A stretch of 64,000 nucleotides of DNA from Candidatus Kuenenia stuttgartensis. Lineage in GTDB: Bacteria; Pseudomonadota; Alphaproteobacteria; SMXS01. Position numbers and translations under genes: made by a program. Within the stretch, counting starts at the first letter, position 1. Each line of letters starts with the position of its first letter. The notes below the pieces were generated by a model, which did no database searches, was not told the DNA's origin, and was given only the letters and a program-made list of their open reading frames with translations. The DNA lies in assembly GCA_943329845.2 (NCBI GenBank), contig CALQFM020000013.1:1-64000 (forward strand), given 5' to 3'. Below, one piece after another: positions 36,420 through 45,630 of the stretch.

Positions 36420-38590
36420 TCATTCTGCCGCCCAGGTCGCCTCCGCCCGCGTGATGTTGACGGGAATGGCGCTCATCCGCGGCATGCCGGTGCGCGCGTC
36501 GAAATCCCGCGTCACGTCGGTCAGACGCCCGGTGTTCGAGCCGATGAAGAACAGCTGGTTGTCGAACTGGGGCGCGTCGCCGAACGAATGCGCCATGGAG
36601 ATCACGCCCGGCCGCACGTCCGCCGCCTCCTCGGCAACGCCGAGGATCGAGCCATGATCCGACGCGATGCGGATGACGTCGCCGGCGCGCAACCCCAGCG
36701 CCGCCAGGTCGCCCGGGTTCATGAACGCCGGGTTGTAGTGGTGGTTGCGGGTCAGCGCCGGCAGGTCCCGTCCCGACGAATTGTAGACGTCGTTGAGGCG
36801 CCGGCTGACAAGCTGGTAGCCGAAATCGGCCACCAGCGTGTGACCCGCGTCGTTCGTCTCAGGCTCGGCGAGCACGTCGGCCAGCTCCTGCATCATCTCC
36901 GGATGGCCGATATCCAGCTTCTCCTCCCAGTCCTCGTCCTTGGGCAGCACCATCATGTCCGGATCATCGAAGATGTGGCCGTGCGGATACTTCTTCACCT
37001 CGGACAGCGGGATGCGTGAGCCGCGGCAGATCATCTCGAACAGGTCGTCGGTGGTCGGCTTGTTCACCATGTCCACGTCCTGGCCGTTGATGCGCAGCTG
37101 CAGCCCAAGCCGCTGGCCGATGCCGTAGAAGACCTCCCATTCCTCCAGCACGTCCGCGCCCGCCGGCGGCTCGACCAGCTTGGGCTGATACTGGGCGTAG
37201 GGGTCCGGATAGCCGGTCGCCGAGCCGTAGAACCAGGCGTTCTCGTTGGAGATGGTGATAGCCGGCGCCTCGAGCCCCAGCGTCGCCGGCAGCACGTAAT
37301 GCGCCACCTTGGCGGTCGCCGACATCTTGATGTCGATGGTGGCCAGCAGCTCCAGCTTCTTCATCGCCTCGTAGGTGCGCATCTGGTCGGGCCATGCCGC
37401 CATCGGGTTGCCGCCGACGCACATCAGCGCCCGCACCTGGCCCTCGCCGTCCAGCAGGATCTCCTCGGCCAGCGCGGCGGGTGTCAGGCCGCTGGCGTTC
37501 TCGCCAAGCCCGCGCACGCGCAGCTGCTCGCCATAGCCCCACGGCTTCGGCTTCTTCTCGGCCTGCGCCTTGCCATGGCGTTCCGGGATCAGCACGAAGG
37601 GATTGGGCATCTTCTCGCCTTCACGCAGCCAGCGGCCGGCGATGGTGTTGATGGCCAGCACCAGATATTCCGTGAGCGTACCGCGCGGCGCCATGTTGGG
37701 ACCGGTGCCGGCGGTGATCATGCCGCGCCGAGCCGAGCCGAAGATGCGGGCCGCCTCGACGATCTGTTCGGCTGGGACGCCGGCGCGCCGCGCCACATAG
37801 TCAGGCGTGAACGGCGCGACGGCTGCCCTGAACGCCTCGAAGCCGTCGACTTCGGCGGCGAGGAACGCCTCGTCGATCATGCCTTCCTCGATCATCACAT
37901 GGGCGATGCCCGCGAGGATGGCCGGGTCCTCGCCGGGCTTGCACTGCAGGTGCAGGTGCGCCTTCTCAGCCGTCTCGGTCAGGCGCGGGTCGATCACCAC
38001 CAGCTTCTGGCCGTTCTTCAGCGCGTCGTGCAGGCGCTTGGCAGGGTTGTACTGGGGAATGCCGCCCATTTGGAAACCACTGGATTGGCGCCGACCAGGA
38101 TCCAGGCGTCGGACTCCGCATAGGGCTGCGGCCCCGCGTGCCAGCGGCCATGCAGCGCCATCGACATCGGCTTGCCCGGCTGGTCGATGGTGGCCGAGGT
38201 GAAGCGCATGGGCGATCCGATCGCGTCCATCAGCGCCATCGCCATGGCCCGGCCCGCCGGATAGGGGAAGGTATATGTGGCGGCATAGAGCGCCACCGAA
38301 CGCGGACCGTGCTCGGCGATCAGCCGGCCGATGGTGGCGGCGATCTCATCGAGCGCCGCCTCGGACGCGATCCGCTCGTGGCCGTTGCCGACGCGGCGCT
38401 GGGCATGCAGCAGCCGCTCCGGGTTGTCGTGCTGGGCGGGCAACTGGCGGCCCTTGACGCAGGTATAGCCGAAATACATCGGGTTATCCTTGTCGCCCAC
38501 CACCTTGACGGCCTTGCCGTCCTCGATCGTCACCTTGATGCCGCAGAAGGAATGGCAGAAGCGGCAGATCGCCGTCTTGATCTCGGCCAT
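36420..38590 (-). pseudogene. Molybdopterin oxidoreductase, frameshifted
   Basis: A large molybdopterin oxidoreductase (DMSO reductase family, formate-dehydrogenase-like) read in two frames. Frame A starts at ATG 38590 and holds the 4Fe-4S motif CRFCHSFCGIKV...YTCVKGRQLP and ESDAWILVGANPVVS. Frame B begins MGGIPQYNPAKRL at 38069 and continues to the stop at 36420 with the MGD-binding middle domains and the C-terminal Molydop_binding domain (HHYNPAFMNPGDLAALGL). The switch falls in an A run (plus strand 38069-38071); one extra A would give SKMGGIP and an intact protein of 723 residues. Either a recent pseudogene or a sequence error. No cognate electron-transfer subunits are adjacent. Confidence 0.85.
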
Positions 38591-38649
38591 GGTCTTGTCC
38601 CCTTTTCTCGCAACGCCCGGAAAGCATAGCAGCACGGCGCGAAAACGAA

Positions 38650-38679
38650 AAAGGCCCGGACGTTTCCGCCCGGGCCTTT
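38650..38679 (-). terminator. Rho-independent terminator after the thiolase-like gene
   Basis: On the minus strand AAAGGCCCGG and CCGGGCCTTT form a 10-bp stem with a 10-base loop, followed by TTCGTTTTC. It lies just past the thiolase-like stop (38702) and ends the DUF35-thiolase transcript. Confidence 0.8.
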
Positions 38680-38701
38680 CCGAACCGTTATTCCGGCAGA
38701 T

Positions 38702-39847
38702 CTAGTTCTGCAGGATCGTGCAGGCCGACAGGCCCGGTGCGCCATACACGTGGGTGTAGCCGCTCTTCGGGTTGTTCTGTACCTGGCGGGCGCCCGCCTC
38801 GCCGCGGAGCTGGAGGACGACCTCGTAGACCTGGCGCAGGCCCGAGGCGCCGATTGGCTCGCCATTGGCGATGCAGCCGCCATCCGTGTTCATCGGCATG
38901 CGGCCGGTGATCTCGGTGGCGCCTTCACGCAGCAGCTTTTCCTGCTCGCCATCCTTGCAGAAGCCGTTCTCGGCCATGTGCATGATCTCGGCGCCCGACT
39001 CGGTGTCCTGGATCTGGATGACATGCATGTCCTCCGGGCCCAGTCCGGCCATTTCATAGGCGGCCTTCGACGCGAACACGGTCGGCGCCGGGGCGCGCTG
39101 CAGCGCCAGGTACGGGCTGAACACCTCGAACGAGCCGTAGTGGCGGGTCTTCATGGAGACGGCGCGCAGGAACACCGGACGGTTGGTGTAGCGGCGGGCA
39201 ACCTTTTCACTGGCCAGGATCAGCGCGACGCCGCCTTCGGCCGGCGAGCAGAACATGTACTTGGTCAGCGGGTCCGACAGCATCTCGGAGTTCATGATGG
39301 TGCCGAGGTCGACTTCCTCGCGGCGCCATGCGTTCGGGTTGAGCTTGCCGTTGCGGAACGCCTTCTGGGCCACAAGACCAAGGACTTCCGGCGAGAGGTC
39401 GTAGTCGTGCAGGTACTTCTGGATCTTCATGCCGAAGAACTGGGTCGTCAGCATCAGGCCGGTCTCGCCGTACCAGGTCTCAAGACCCGACGACTTCGGG
39501 TCGGCGTTGAACGCGCCGCGCGGATGCTTGTCGAAGCCGACCGCGACGCCCACGTCGTACTGGCCCGCCTTGATGGCCGAATAGGCCGACAGCAGGGCCG
39601 AGCCGCCCGTGGCGCAGCCATTCGACACGTTGACGAACTGGATGCCGGTCAGGCCCAGCTCGTTGACCAGCGAGTCAGCGTTGCCGCCGGCGGCCGAGCC
39701 GCCGAAAGCGAACTGGATGTCCGGCCATTCCAGGCCGCAATCCTTCAGCGCCTCGCGCACCGCGAACGCGCCCTGCTGGCGGCCGCTCATGCCGTCCGTG
39801 CGGCCGAACTTGTGGATACCAATACCGATGATGCAGACGTCCGTCAT
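38702..39847 (-). CDS. Thiolase-like (SCP2-thiolase/lipid-transfer) protein
   Basis: A 381-residue thiolase-fold protein. The nucleophilic Cys position is present (VSNGCATGGSALL near residue 77). However, the usual GHP motif reads NGEPIGASG, so Glu replaces the catalytic His, and the second Cys of the CxG motif is absent from the C-terminal VYGAPGLSACTIL. Members like this, paired with a DUF35 protein, include the Ltp2-type retro-aldolases of steroid side-chain degradation rather than true thiolases. It follows the DUF35 gene by 24 bases, and the two end at the terminator at 38650. Confidence 0.85.
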   Translation of the reverse strand: MTDVCIIGIGIHKFGRTDGMSGRQQGAFAVREALKDCGLEWPDIQFAFGGSAAGGNADSLVNELGLTGIQFVNVSNGCATGGSALLSAYSAIKAGQYDVGVAVGFDKHPRGAFNADPKSSGLETWYGETGLMLTTQFFGMKIQKYLHDYDLSPEVLGLVAQKAFRNGKLNPNAWRREEVDLGTIMNSEMLSDPLTKYMFCSPAEGGVALILASEKVARRYTNRPVFLRAVSMKTRHYGSFEVFSPYLALQRAPAPTVFASKAAYEMAGLGPEDMHVIQIQDTESGAEIMHMAENGFCKDGEQEKLLREGATEITGRMPMNTDGGCIANGEPIGASGLRQVYEVVLQLRGEAGARQVQNNPKSGYTHVYGAPGLSACTILQN

Positions 39848-39871
39848 GTCCCGTCTCCTCTATATGTCCGC

Positions 39872-40300
39872 TCAGCCCTTGACCGGGGCGAACGCGAAAG
39901 TGACTACCTCATTGCCCTTCTCGTCTTCACGGAATGGAATGATGGTCATTTCCATCTCCATGCCGATCTTCAGATCCTTGGGATCGGCCGTGGTCAGGCG
40001 CGATTCAACGATCACCTCGCCCGGCAGCTCGATATAGCCGACGCCGTAGGGCTTGAAGGTCTCGACCGTCTCCGGGCCCTTGTAGGGCGGATTCTTCGGC
40101 AGGAAGCCCTGGATGGTCCAGGTGTAAAGCTTGCCGCGGGTGCCAAGCAGCACCTCTTCGGAATCCTCGTCGGCGACGTAGTTGTGGATGGCCGGAAAGT
40201 ACACGCGGCCCGTCTTCTTCTCCCGCCGCGCGATGAGCTGCGGGTTGTCGGACGGCCATGTGAACAGACCTTCCTGGACCGGAACTTGCTGCTTGGCCAT
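39872..40300 (-). CDS. DUF35 OB-fold protein lacking its zinc ribbon cysteines
   Basis: A 142-residue DUF35/OB-fold acyl-CoA-associated protein (MAKQQVPVQEGLFTWPSDNP). The order is an N-terminal helix, the place of the rubredoxin-like zinc ribbon (LIARREKKTGRVYFPAIHNYVADED), then the OB fold (GKLYTWTIQGFLPKNPPYKG, GYIELPGEVIVESRLT). The four Cys that normally bind zinc are all missing. Such proteins act as partners that stabilise thiolase-like or hydratase active sites. The ATG at 40300 has GGGGAGAG upstream. First gene of the pair with the thiolase-like protein. Confidence 0.87.
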   Translation of the reverse strand: MAKQQVPVQEGLFTWPSDNPQLIARREKKTGRVYFPAIHNYVADEDSEEVLLGTRGKLYTWTIQGFLPKNPPYKGPETVETFKPYGVGYIELPGEVIVESRLTTADPKDLKIGMEMEMTIIPFREDEKGNEVVTFAFAPVKG

Positions 40301-40495
40301 TGAACGGCTCTCCCCTTGAAGCACGATAAAAGTCACGCGCGATCCTAGAGAGGAAGGCGCGGAGCGGCAAGCCATGAAGCTCACCCGTTTCGGGTGCGAG
40401 GATAACAGAGATTTCCGGAGAGGGAACGGTGGGATTCCAATGTCGGTCGATGGTATTTGATGCGTAACCGCGTTCGGTCGGGCCACGTTGTCACA

Positions 40496-41272
40496 ATGAG
40501 TAGCTCAATGAATTTTCGTTTCCTCCTTGCCCCGCTGTTACTACTGGCGCTGAGCGATACGGCAAGCGCCCAAACCGAAGACAGCGAAGCACCCGCGCCC
40601 GCGGCAGCCGCCGAGGCACCCGTGGCCAATGACTCGTCACCGGCCGACGAGCAATCCCCCGGCACATCTCCGTCCGAAACATCCGTGCACGCGGCCGATG
40701 CCGCGCCCATCGATCCCAATACCTGCGAAATCCATGTCTGGGCCAGCCAGCTGATCGGGGGCTACTCGACCGGATGGGCGGTTGCGCTAGGTCCAATTGC
40801 GGCCGCCGCCGAGGTGGAAGGCAGAAAGGATTTCAACACCATCAAGCGCGAGCAAATCACCGCAATTCTAACACCGCAGGTTCAGTTCAATGCGATCGGC
40901 AAGGTCGATTTCTCCCGGATCGTCGGCGGCAAGTCCTATCGGCTGATACCTGAGGCCAGCCCTGTCGACATCAAGACGGTGGAGAAGGACAAGGCACGCA
41001 AAACCGCTTCGGCACACGGGTGTTACTACGAGTTGGTCGTTCTCGCGGTCAACTACTATAAGGCCGCCCTGTATAGCGGCCGACTTTATACCACTTTGAC
41101 GCTGCGCAGGTTTGGCGACGCAGCGGAGATGACGAGCGCCACCAGTTCCAACAATGTGGTCAGCCTGGACGTCTTCACGTCGGGGATCGTTGAGGTGACC
41201 CCGGAAGCGGCTGAGGAGGTGCGCAATGCATTCAACACCTCGGTGAGCAAGGTGCTCGGCAAGATGAAATAG
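40496..41272 (+). CDS. Secreted protein of unknown function
   Basis: A 258-residue exported protein with signal peptide (MNFRFLLAPLLLLALSDTASA, from an internal ATG at 40508; the ATG at 40496 adds four residues), an Ala/Glu/Pro-rich low-complexity linker of about 50 residues, then a folded domain (CEIHVWASQLIGGYSTGWAV ... YYELVVLAVNYYKAALYSGR). The domain has two Cys. I recognise no family. It is convergent with the methyltransferase at 41276, three bases apart. Confidence 0.65.
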   Translation: MSSSMNFRFLLAPLLLLALSDTASAQTEDSEAPAPAAAAEAPVANDSSPADEQSPGTSPSETSVHAADAAPIDPNTCEIHVWASQLIGGYSTGWAVALGPIAAAAEVEGRKDFNTIKREQITAILTPQVQFNAIGKVDFSRIVGGKSYRLIPEASPVDIKTVEKDKARKTASAHGCYYELVVLAVNYYKAALYSGRLYTTLTLRRFGDAAEMTSATSSNNVVSLDVFTSGIVEVTPEAAEEVRNAFNTSVSKVLGKMK

Positions 41273-41275
41273 AGA

Positions 41276-42088
41276 CTAATCCTTCACCGCCCGTAGCGTA
41301 TACATCATCGGCATGTTCGGACGGTCCGGCGGCGCGCGCCAGTGGCGGTCGTCACCCTGCACCATGAACGTGAATTTCTGCATGTAGCTGGCGTCGGATT
41401 CCCGCAGTTCGCGGATCGTCAGCCCGGCGCGGATCAGCGCCGTCACCACCGATCCCAGATCGTGGTTCCATTCGATGGTGTCGTTGTGGGCGGTCGCGGC
41501 ATCCGCCTGCGCATAGGAGCCGTCGACGGCCAGGCGTTCGCCCTCCGGCCGGGTGAAGTAGTCGTACCGGATTTCCGGCACGCCGGTGACCTGGTTCGGC
41601 TCCAACCCCCAATTGGCGGGATGGAATTCCACGAGATAGAGCTCGCCGCCGGGCCGCAGCAGGTCGGCCACCACCTTGGCCCAGCGTTCGATGTCCGGCA
41701 GCCAGCACAGCGCGCCAATGCCGGTGTAGACGATGTCGAAGCCGCCGCCCAACAGAGCCGGCGCGTCGTAGAGATCGCCCTGCACGAAATGGCCGCGCAG
41801 GTCCGTCTCCCAGGCCAGGGTCCGCGCCGCATCGACGGCCGGTTCGGAGAAGTCGAGCCCGGTGACGTCCGCGCCGAGCCGTGCCCAGGACAGCGTATCC
41901 AGCCCCAAATGGCACTGCAGGTGCACCAGCCGCTTGCCCAGCACGTCGCCGAGGTCGCGCACCTCGTCGGGGCCGAGCGAAATCCTGCCGGCCCTGAAGC
42001 CTTCCACGTCATAGAAGCCCGAGCTCACATGGATCGGCACGCGCTCGTCCCAGAACCGGCGATTGAGGTTTTTCGCGTCGTTGGACAT
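41276..42088 (-). CDS. Class I SAM-dependent methyltransferase
   Basis: A 270-residue methyltransferase. Motif I is VHLQCHLGLDTLSWARLGA near residue 53, the acidic motif is VTGLDFSEPAVDAAR, motif II FDIVYTGIGALCWLPD, and motif III LLRPGGELYLVEFHP. The C-terminal part (WNHDLGSVVTALIRAG) is typical of the Methyltransf_25/11 group annotated simply as class I methyltransferases. The ATG at 42088 with GGGAG upstream was chosen. It is divergent from hisG. Confidence 0.88.
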   Translation of the reverse strand: MSNDAKNLNRRFWDERVPIHVSSGFYDVEGFRAGRISLGPDEVRDLGDVLGKRLVHLQCHLGLDTLSWARLGADVTGLDFSEPAVDAARTLAWETDLRGHFVQGDLYDAPALLGGGFDIVYTGIGALCWLPDIERWAKVVADLLRPGGELYLVEFHPANWGLEPNQVTGVPEIRYDYFTRPEGERLAVDGSYAQADAATAHNDTIEWNHDLGSVVTALIRAGLTIRELRESDASYMQKFTFMVQGDDRHWRAPPDRPNMPMMYTLRAVKD

Positions 42089-42240
42089 CTCTTCGCTCCC
42101 CGGCAGCACGATCATATCGGGCGGACGGCAATGCAAGCGCCGGCGTTGATTTCCGCGGCTTTCGCCACTAAACCTTGCCGCGCGCGGAACACGGCCCAGT
42201 TAGGGCACCCAACGACACACGAGAAACAGCGGAAACGACC

Positions 42241-42909
42241 ATGAGCGCGACGGACCCGATCGTCATGGCCCTGCCGAAAGGGCGCATCCTCAAGGAGGTG
42301 CGGCCCCTGCTGCAGGCGGCGGGCATCGTGCCCGAGCCGGACTTCGACGACGAGAACTCGCGCAAGCTGCGTTTCGCCACCAACGATCCCGGCCTGGAAA
42401 TCATCCGGGTGCGCAGCTTCGACGTGGCGACGTTCGTGGCCTTCGGCGGCGCCCAGCTCGGCGTCTGCGGCAACGACGTGCTGATGGAGTTCGACTATGA
42501 CGGCATCTACGCCCCGCTCGACCTCGACATCGGCCACTGCCGCCTGTCCGTCGCCGAGCCGGTCGAGCTGAGCGAGACCGACGATCCGCGCACCTGGAGT
42601 CACGTGCGCGTCGCCACCAAGTATCCGAACATCACCCGCGCCCATTTCGCCGCCCGCGGCGTACAGGCGGAATGCATCAAGCTGAACGGCGCCATGGAAC
42701 TGGCGCCGGCGCTGGGCCTGTGCCGCCGCATCGTCGATCTGGTGTCGACCGGCGTGACCCTGAAGGCCAACGGCCTCGTGGAGATCGAGCGGATCGCCGA
42801 GATCAGCTCGCGCCTGATCGTCAACCGCGCCGCGTTCAAGACACGCCCCGGAGAGATCGCCGCCCGCATCGAACGGTTCCGCGAGGTGGTCAATGCCAAA
42901 GCGGCTTGA
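42241..42909 (+). CDS. hisG: ATP phosphoribosyltransferase, short form
   Basis: A 222-residue short-form HisG, the first enzyme of histidine synthesis (ATP + PRPP to PR-ATP). It has the two-domain PBP-like fold with [15 protein letters not shown] near the N-terminus and the PRPP loop [13 protein letters not shown] in place of the regulatory C-terminal domain seen in long forms. Short HisG works as a complex with HisZ, which is not in this window. The ATG at 42241 follows GGAAACGACC; its end overlaps hisD by 17 bases. Confidence 0.96.
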   Translation: MSATDPIVMALPKGRILKEVRPLLQAAGIVPEPDFDDENSRKLRFATNDPGLEIIRVRSFDVATFVAFGGAQLGVCGNDVLMEFDYDGIYAPLDLDIGHCRLSVAEPVELSETDDPRTWSHVRVATKYPNITRAHFAARGVQAECIKLNGAMELAPALGLCRRIVDLVSTGVTLKANGLVEIERIAEISSRLIVNRAAFKTRPGEIAARIERFREVVNAKAA

Positions 42910-44182
42910 CGCCAGCGACCTGAATTTCGAGCCGGCGTTCGAGGCGCTTCTCGGCCTGAAGCGCGAATCCGATCCGGACGTGGCGGAAATCGTCGCCGAG
43001 ATCATCGCCGACGTGCGCGCGCGCGGCGACGAGGCGCTGTTCGAGTACACGTCGCGCTTCGACCGCATCGACATGTCGGCGGAGACGATCCGCGTCCGGC
43101 CGCAGGAAATCCTGGAAGCCCGCGAGGCGGTGTCCAACGAAGCGCTCGCCGCGCTGAACCTTGCGGCCGAGCGCATCCGGTTCTTCCACGAGAAGCAGAA
43201 GCCTGAAGACCTGCTCTACACCGACGATGCCGGCTTGGTTCTCGGCTATCGCTGGACCCCCATCGACGCTGCCGGCCTCTACGTGCCCGGCGGCACCGCG
43301 GCCTATCCCAGCTCCGTGCTGATGAACGCCATCCCCGCCAAGGTGGCCGGCGTGCCGCGCATAGCCATGGTCGTCCCGGCGCCCGACGGCATCCTAAATC
43401 CCATGGTCCTTGCCGCCGCCAGCACGGCCGGCGTAGGCGAGATCTACAAGGTGGGCGGCGCCCAGGCCGTGGCGGCGCTCGCCTACGGCACCGAGAGCAT
43501 CGCGCCGGTCGACAAGATCGTCGGTCCCGGCAACGCCTTCGTCGCCGCCGCCAAGCGGCAGGTTTTCGGCACCGTCGGCATCGACATGATCGCCGGCCCC
43601 TCGGAAATCCTGGTGGTCGCCGACGGCCAGAACGATCCGGCGTGGATCGCCGCCGACCTGCTCAGCCAGGCCGAGCACGACACCGCCGCCCAGTCCATCC
43701 TGATCACCGACGACGCGGCCTTCGCCGATGCCGTCGAGCGCGCGATCGAGATTCACCTGCAGAGCCTGAGCCGAACCGAGATCGCGCGCGCCTCGTGGAA
43801 CGCCAACGGCGCGGTCATTGTCGTGCGTAAGCTCGACGACGCCGCCCCCCTCGTCGACCGGATCGCGCCCGAGCACCTGGAACTGGCGGTCGAGGACCCA
43901 GGGCGCCTCGCCGGCATGGTCCGCCACGCCGGCGCCATCTTCCTGGGCCGCCACACGCCCGAGGCCATTGGAGACTACATCGCCGGCCCCAACCACGTGC
44001 TGCCCACGTCGCGCACCGCGCGCTTCGCCTCGGGCCTGTCGGTGCTCGACTTCATGAAGCGCACCTCGCTGATCTCGTGCGACGCGAAAAGCCTCGCCGT
44101 CATCGCCCCGGCCGCCGAGGCGCTAGCGCATCTGGAGGGCCTCGACGCCCACGCGCTGTCGATGGAAATCCGGCGCAGATAA
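42893..44182 (+). CDS. hisD: Histidinol dehydrogenase
   Basis: A 429-residue zinc- and NAD-dependent enzyme carrying out the two-step oxidation of histidinol to histidine. Key segments are [25 protein letters not shown] (split, about residue 125), [53 protein letters not shown] with zinc-binding Gln/His, and the catalytic Glu-His of IAPEHLEL near residue 323. Translation is probably coupled to hisG by the 17-base overlap. A dispersed palindrome follows nine bases after the stop. Confidence 0.98.
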   Translation: MPKRLDASDLNFEPAFEALLGLKRESDPDVAEIVAEIIADVRARGDEALFEYTSRFDRIDMSAETIRVRPQEILEAREAVSNEALAALNLAAERIRFFHEKQKPEDLLYTDDAGLVLGYRWTPIDAAGLYVPGGTAAYPSSVLMNAIPAKVAGVPRIAMVVPAPDGILNPMVLAAASTAGVGEIYKVGGAQAVAALAYGTESIAPVDKIVGPGNAFVAAAKRQVFGTVGIDMIAGPSEILVVADGQNDPAWIAADLLSQAEHDTAAQSILITDDAAFADAVERAIEIHLQSLSRTEIARASWNANGAVIVVRKLDDAAPLVDRIAPEHLELAVEDPGRLAGMVRHAGAIFLGRHTPEAIGDYIAGPNHVLPTSRTARFASGLSVLDFMKRTSLISCDAKSLAVIAPAAEALAHLEGLDAHALSMEIRRR

Positions 44183-44190
44183 ATATTACT

Positions 44191-44276
44191 GTCATCCCGG
44201 CGAAAGCCGGGACCCAGTGATCGTAGTCCGCCATCGCCGCCGAAAAGGTCTGGGTCCCGGCTTTCGCCGGGATGAC
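44191..44276. repeat. 27-bp perfect inverted repeat element
   Basis: The arms 44191-44217 (gtcatcccggcgaaagccgg...) and 44250-44276 are perfect 27-bp reverse complements with a 32-base spacer. The arm itself contains an inner hairpin (cccggc gaaa gccggg). This is a widespread intergenic palindromic repeat in alphaproteobacteria; here it sits inside the otherwise tight hisD-UPF0262 junction. Confidence 0.88.
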
Positions 44277-44336
44277 AAGAGCTGGCAACCAACCTTTCCC
44301 GTTTCGCAAACTATCGTTCCGCTTTAGCGTGCGGGC

Positions 44337-44801
44337 ATGCCAGGCGACATCATCAGGATCAAGCTCGACGAGAAATCGATCGTCCGCCGTAACGCGGACA
44401 TCGAGCATGAGCGCAAGGTGGCGATCTTCGACCTGCTCGAGGACAACCAGTTCGGCCTGAAATCGGTGCCGGGTCCCTACGATCTGGTCCTGCGCCTCGA
44501 GGAGACGCGGCTGATCATCGAGGTGCGCGACGACGGCGCCAATCCGCTGGAAGAGATCCGGCTGCAGGTGTCGCCGTTCCGCCGGATCATCAAGGACTAC
44601 TTCATGGTCTGCGAAAGCTATTTCAGCGCCATCAAGACCTCCAGCCCGTCGCAGATCGAGGCCATCGACATGGGCCGCCGCGGCCTGCACAACGAGGGAT
44701 CGGAGATGCTGCGCGAGCGGCTGGCCCAGCAGGTCGACATGGATCTGGCCACCGCGCGCCGGCTGTTCACGCTGATCTGCGTCCTGCATATCCGGGGCTG
44801 A
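44337..44801 (+). CDS. UPF0262 family protein
   Basis: A 154-residue soluble protein of the UPF0262 family, conserved in alphaproteobacteria between hisD and the phosphatase-like gene. Recognisable segments are ERKVAIFDLLEDNQFGLKSVPGPYDL and the C-terminal half RRIIKDYFMVCESYF and MGRRGLHNEGSEMLRERL. Function is unknown; the constant location suggests a role linked to cell growth or envelope. It is followed six bases later by the phosphatase-like gene. Confidence 0.92.
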   Translation: MPGDIIRIKLDEKSIVRRNADIEHERKVAIFDLLEDNQFGLKSVPGPYDLVLRLEETRLIIEVRDDGANPLEEIRLQVSPFRRIIKDYFMVCESYFSAIKTSSPSQIEAIDMGRRGLHNEGSEMLRERLAQQVDMDLATARRLFTLICVLHIRG

Positions 44802-44807
44802 CGCCGC

Positions 44808-45269
44808 ATGAGCGAAGCCCGGCGCGCCGAGGATCTGCCCGACAGCGTGCTGTTTGCCTGCAACCTCAACGCCGTGCGCTCGCCCATGGCGCTGGGGATC
44901 GCGCGCTACCTGTTCGGCAAGAAGATCTTCTTCGATTCGGCGGGCGTCCGAGCCGGCGAGACCGACCCGTTCATGGTGGCGGTGCTCGACGAGATCGGCA
45001 TCGACATGGAAAAGCACAAGCCCAAGAGCTTCGACGACCTGGAGGACAGCTCGTTCGACCTGGTCATCACCCTGACGCCCGAGGCCCAGCACAACGCCAT
45101 GGAGCTGACCCGCACCATGGCCTGCGACGTGGAATACTGGCCGACCATGGACCCGACCCTGATGGCCGGCAGCCGCGAGCAGATCCTCGACGCCTACCGC
45201 GAACTGCGTGACACGCTGATGCACAGGATCAAGCAACGGTTCTCGACCGGATACGCCCCTTCGGGCTAA
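44808..45269 (+). CDS. Low molecular weight protein-tyrosine-phosphatase-like protein
   Basis: A 153-residue LMW-PTP/ArsC-fold protein. The P-loop CNLNAVRSPMA (Cys-x5-Arg-Ser) is near residue 18, and a candidate general-acid Asp is in WPTMDPTLM near 120. The Asn-Ala-Val-Arg pattern is the usual one for the alphaproteobacterial infA-linked subgroup. Enzymatic activity is plausible from the intact motif. The start is ATG 44808, six bases after UPF0262. Confidence 0.9.
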   Translation: MSEARRAEDLPDSVLFACNLNAVRSPMALGIARYLFGKKIFFDSAGVRAGETDPFMVAVLDEIGIDMEKHKPKSFDDLEDSSFDLVITLTPEAQHNAMELTRTMACDVEYWPTMDPTLMAGSREQILDAYRELRDTLMHRIKQRFSTGYAPSG

Positions 45270-45300
45270 ATAGGCCGACCGTTCCACACCGGAGACGCCC

Positions 45301-45630
45301 ATGCCGCGCGCCACCCGTTTTGGCCTTGCCCTGTTGCCCGTCCTGCTGGCCGCCTGCGGCAGCGGCGACGACAGCGTGCTGGTCGATGCCTGTGTCAAGC
45401 AAGGCGGCGACAAGACGTATTGCAGCTGCCGCGCGGACTCGCTGGTCGCCGACACCAGTGACTCGGACCGGGCGCTGCTGGTCAAGATGACCCGCATGCA
45501 GATGGACGAGAACATCGGCGCCGAGGAAGCCCAGGAAAAGCTGTTCAAGGAAGAAGGCCCCGCCCGCCTCATGGCGTTCCAGTTCGCGCTGATGGCGCCC
45601 CTCATGAAGGCGGAGGAAAAGTGCCGCTAG
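45301..45630 (+). CDS. Small lipoprotein, first of a tandem pair
   Basis: A 109-residue lipoprotein: leader MPRATRFGLALLPVLLAAC with lipobox LAAC, then VDACVKQGGDKTYCSCRADSL. The spacing Cys-x8-Tyr-Cys-x-Cys is repeated in the next gene, and a last Cys is near the C-terminus (EEKCR), so disulfides are likely. The two genes are probably an old tandem duplication. Function is unknown. It overlaps the second gene by ten bases. Confidence 0.75.
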   Translation: MPRATRFGLALLPVLLAACGSGDDSVLVDACVKQGGDKTYCSCRADSLVADTSDSDRALLVKMTRMQMDENIGAEEAQEKLFKEEGPARLMAFQFALMAPLMKAEEKCR

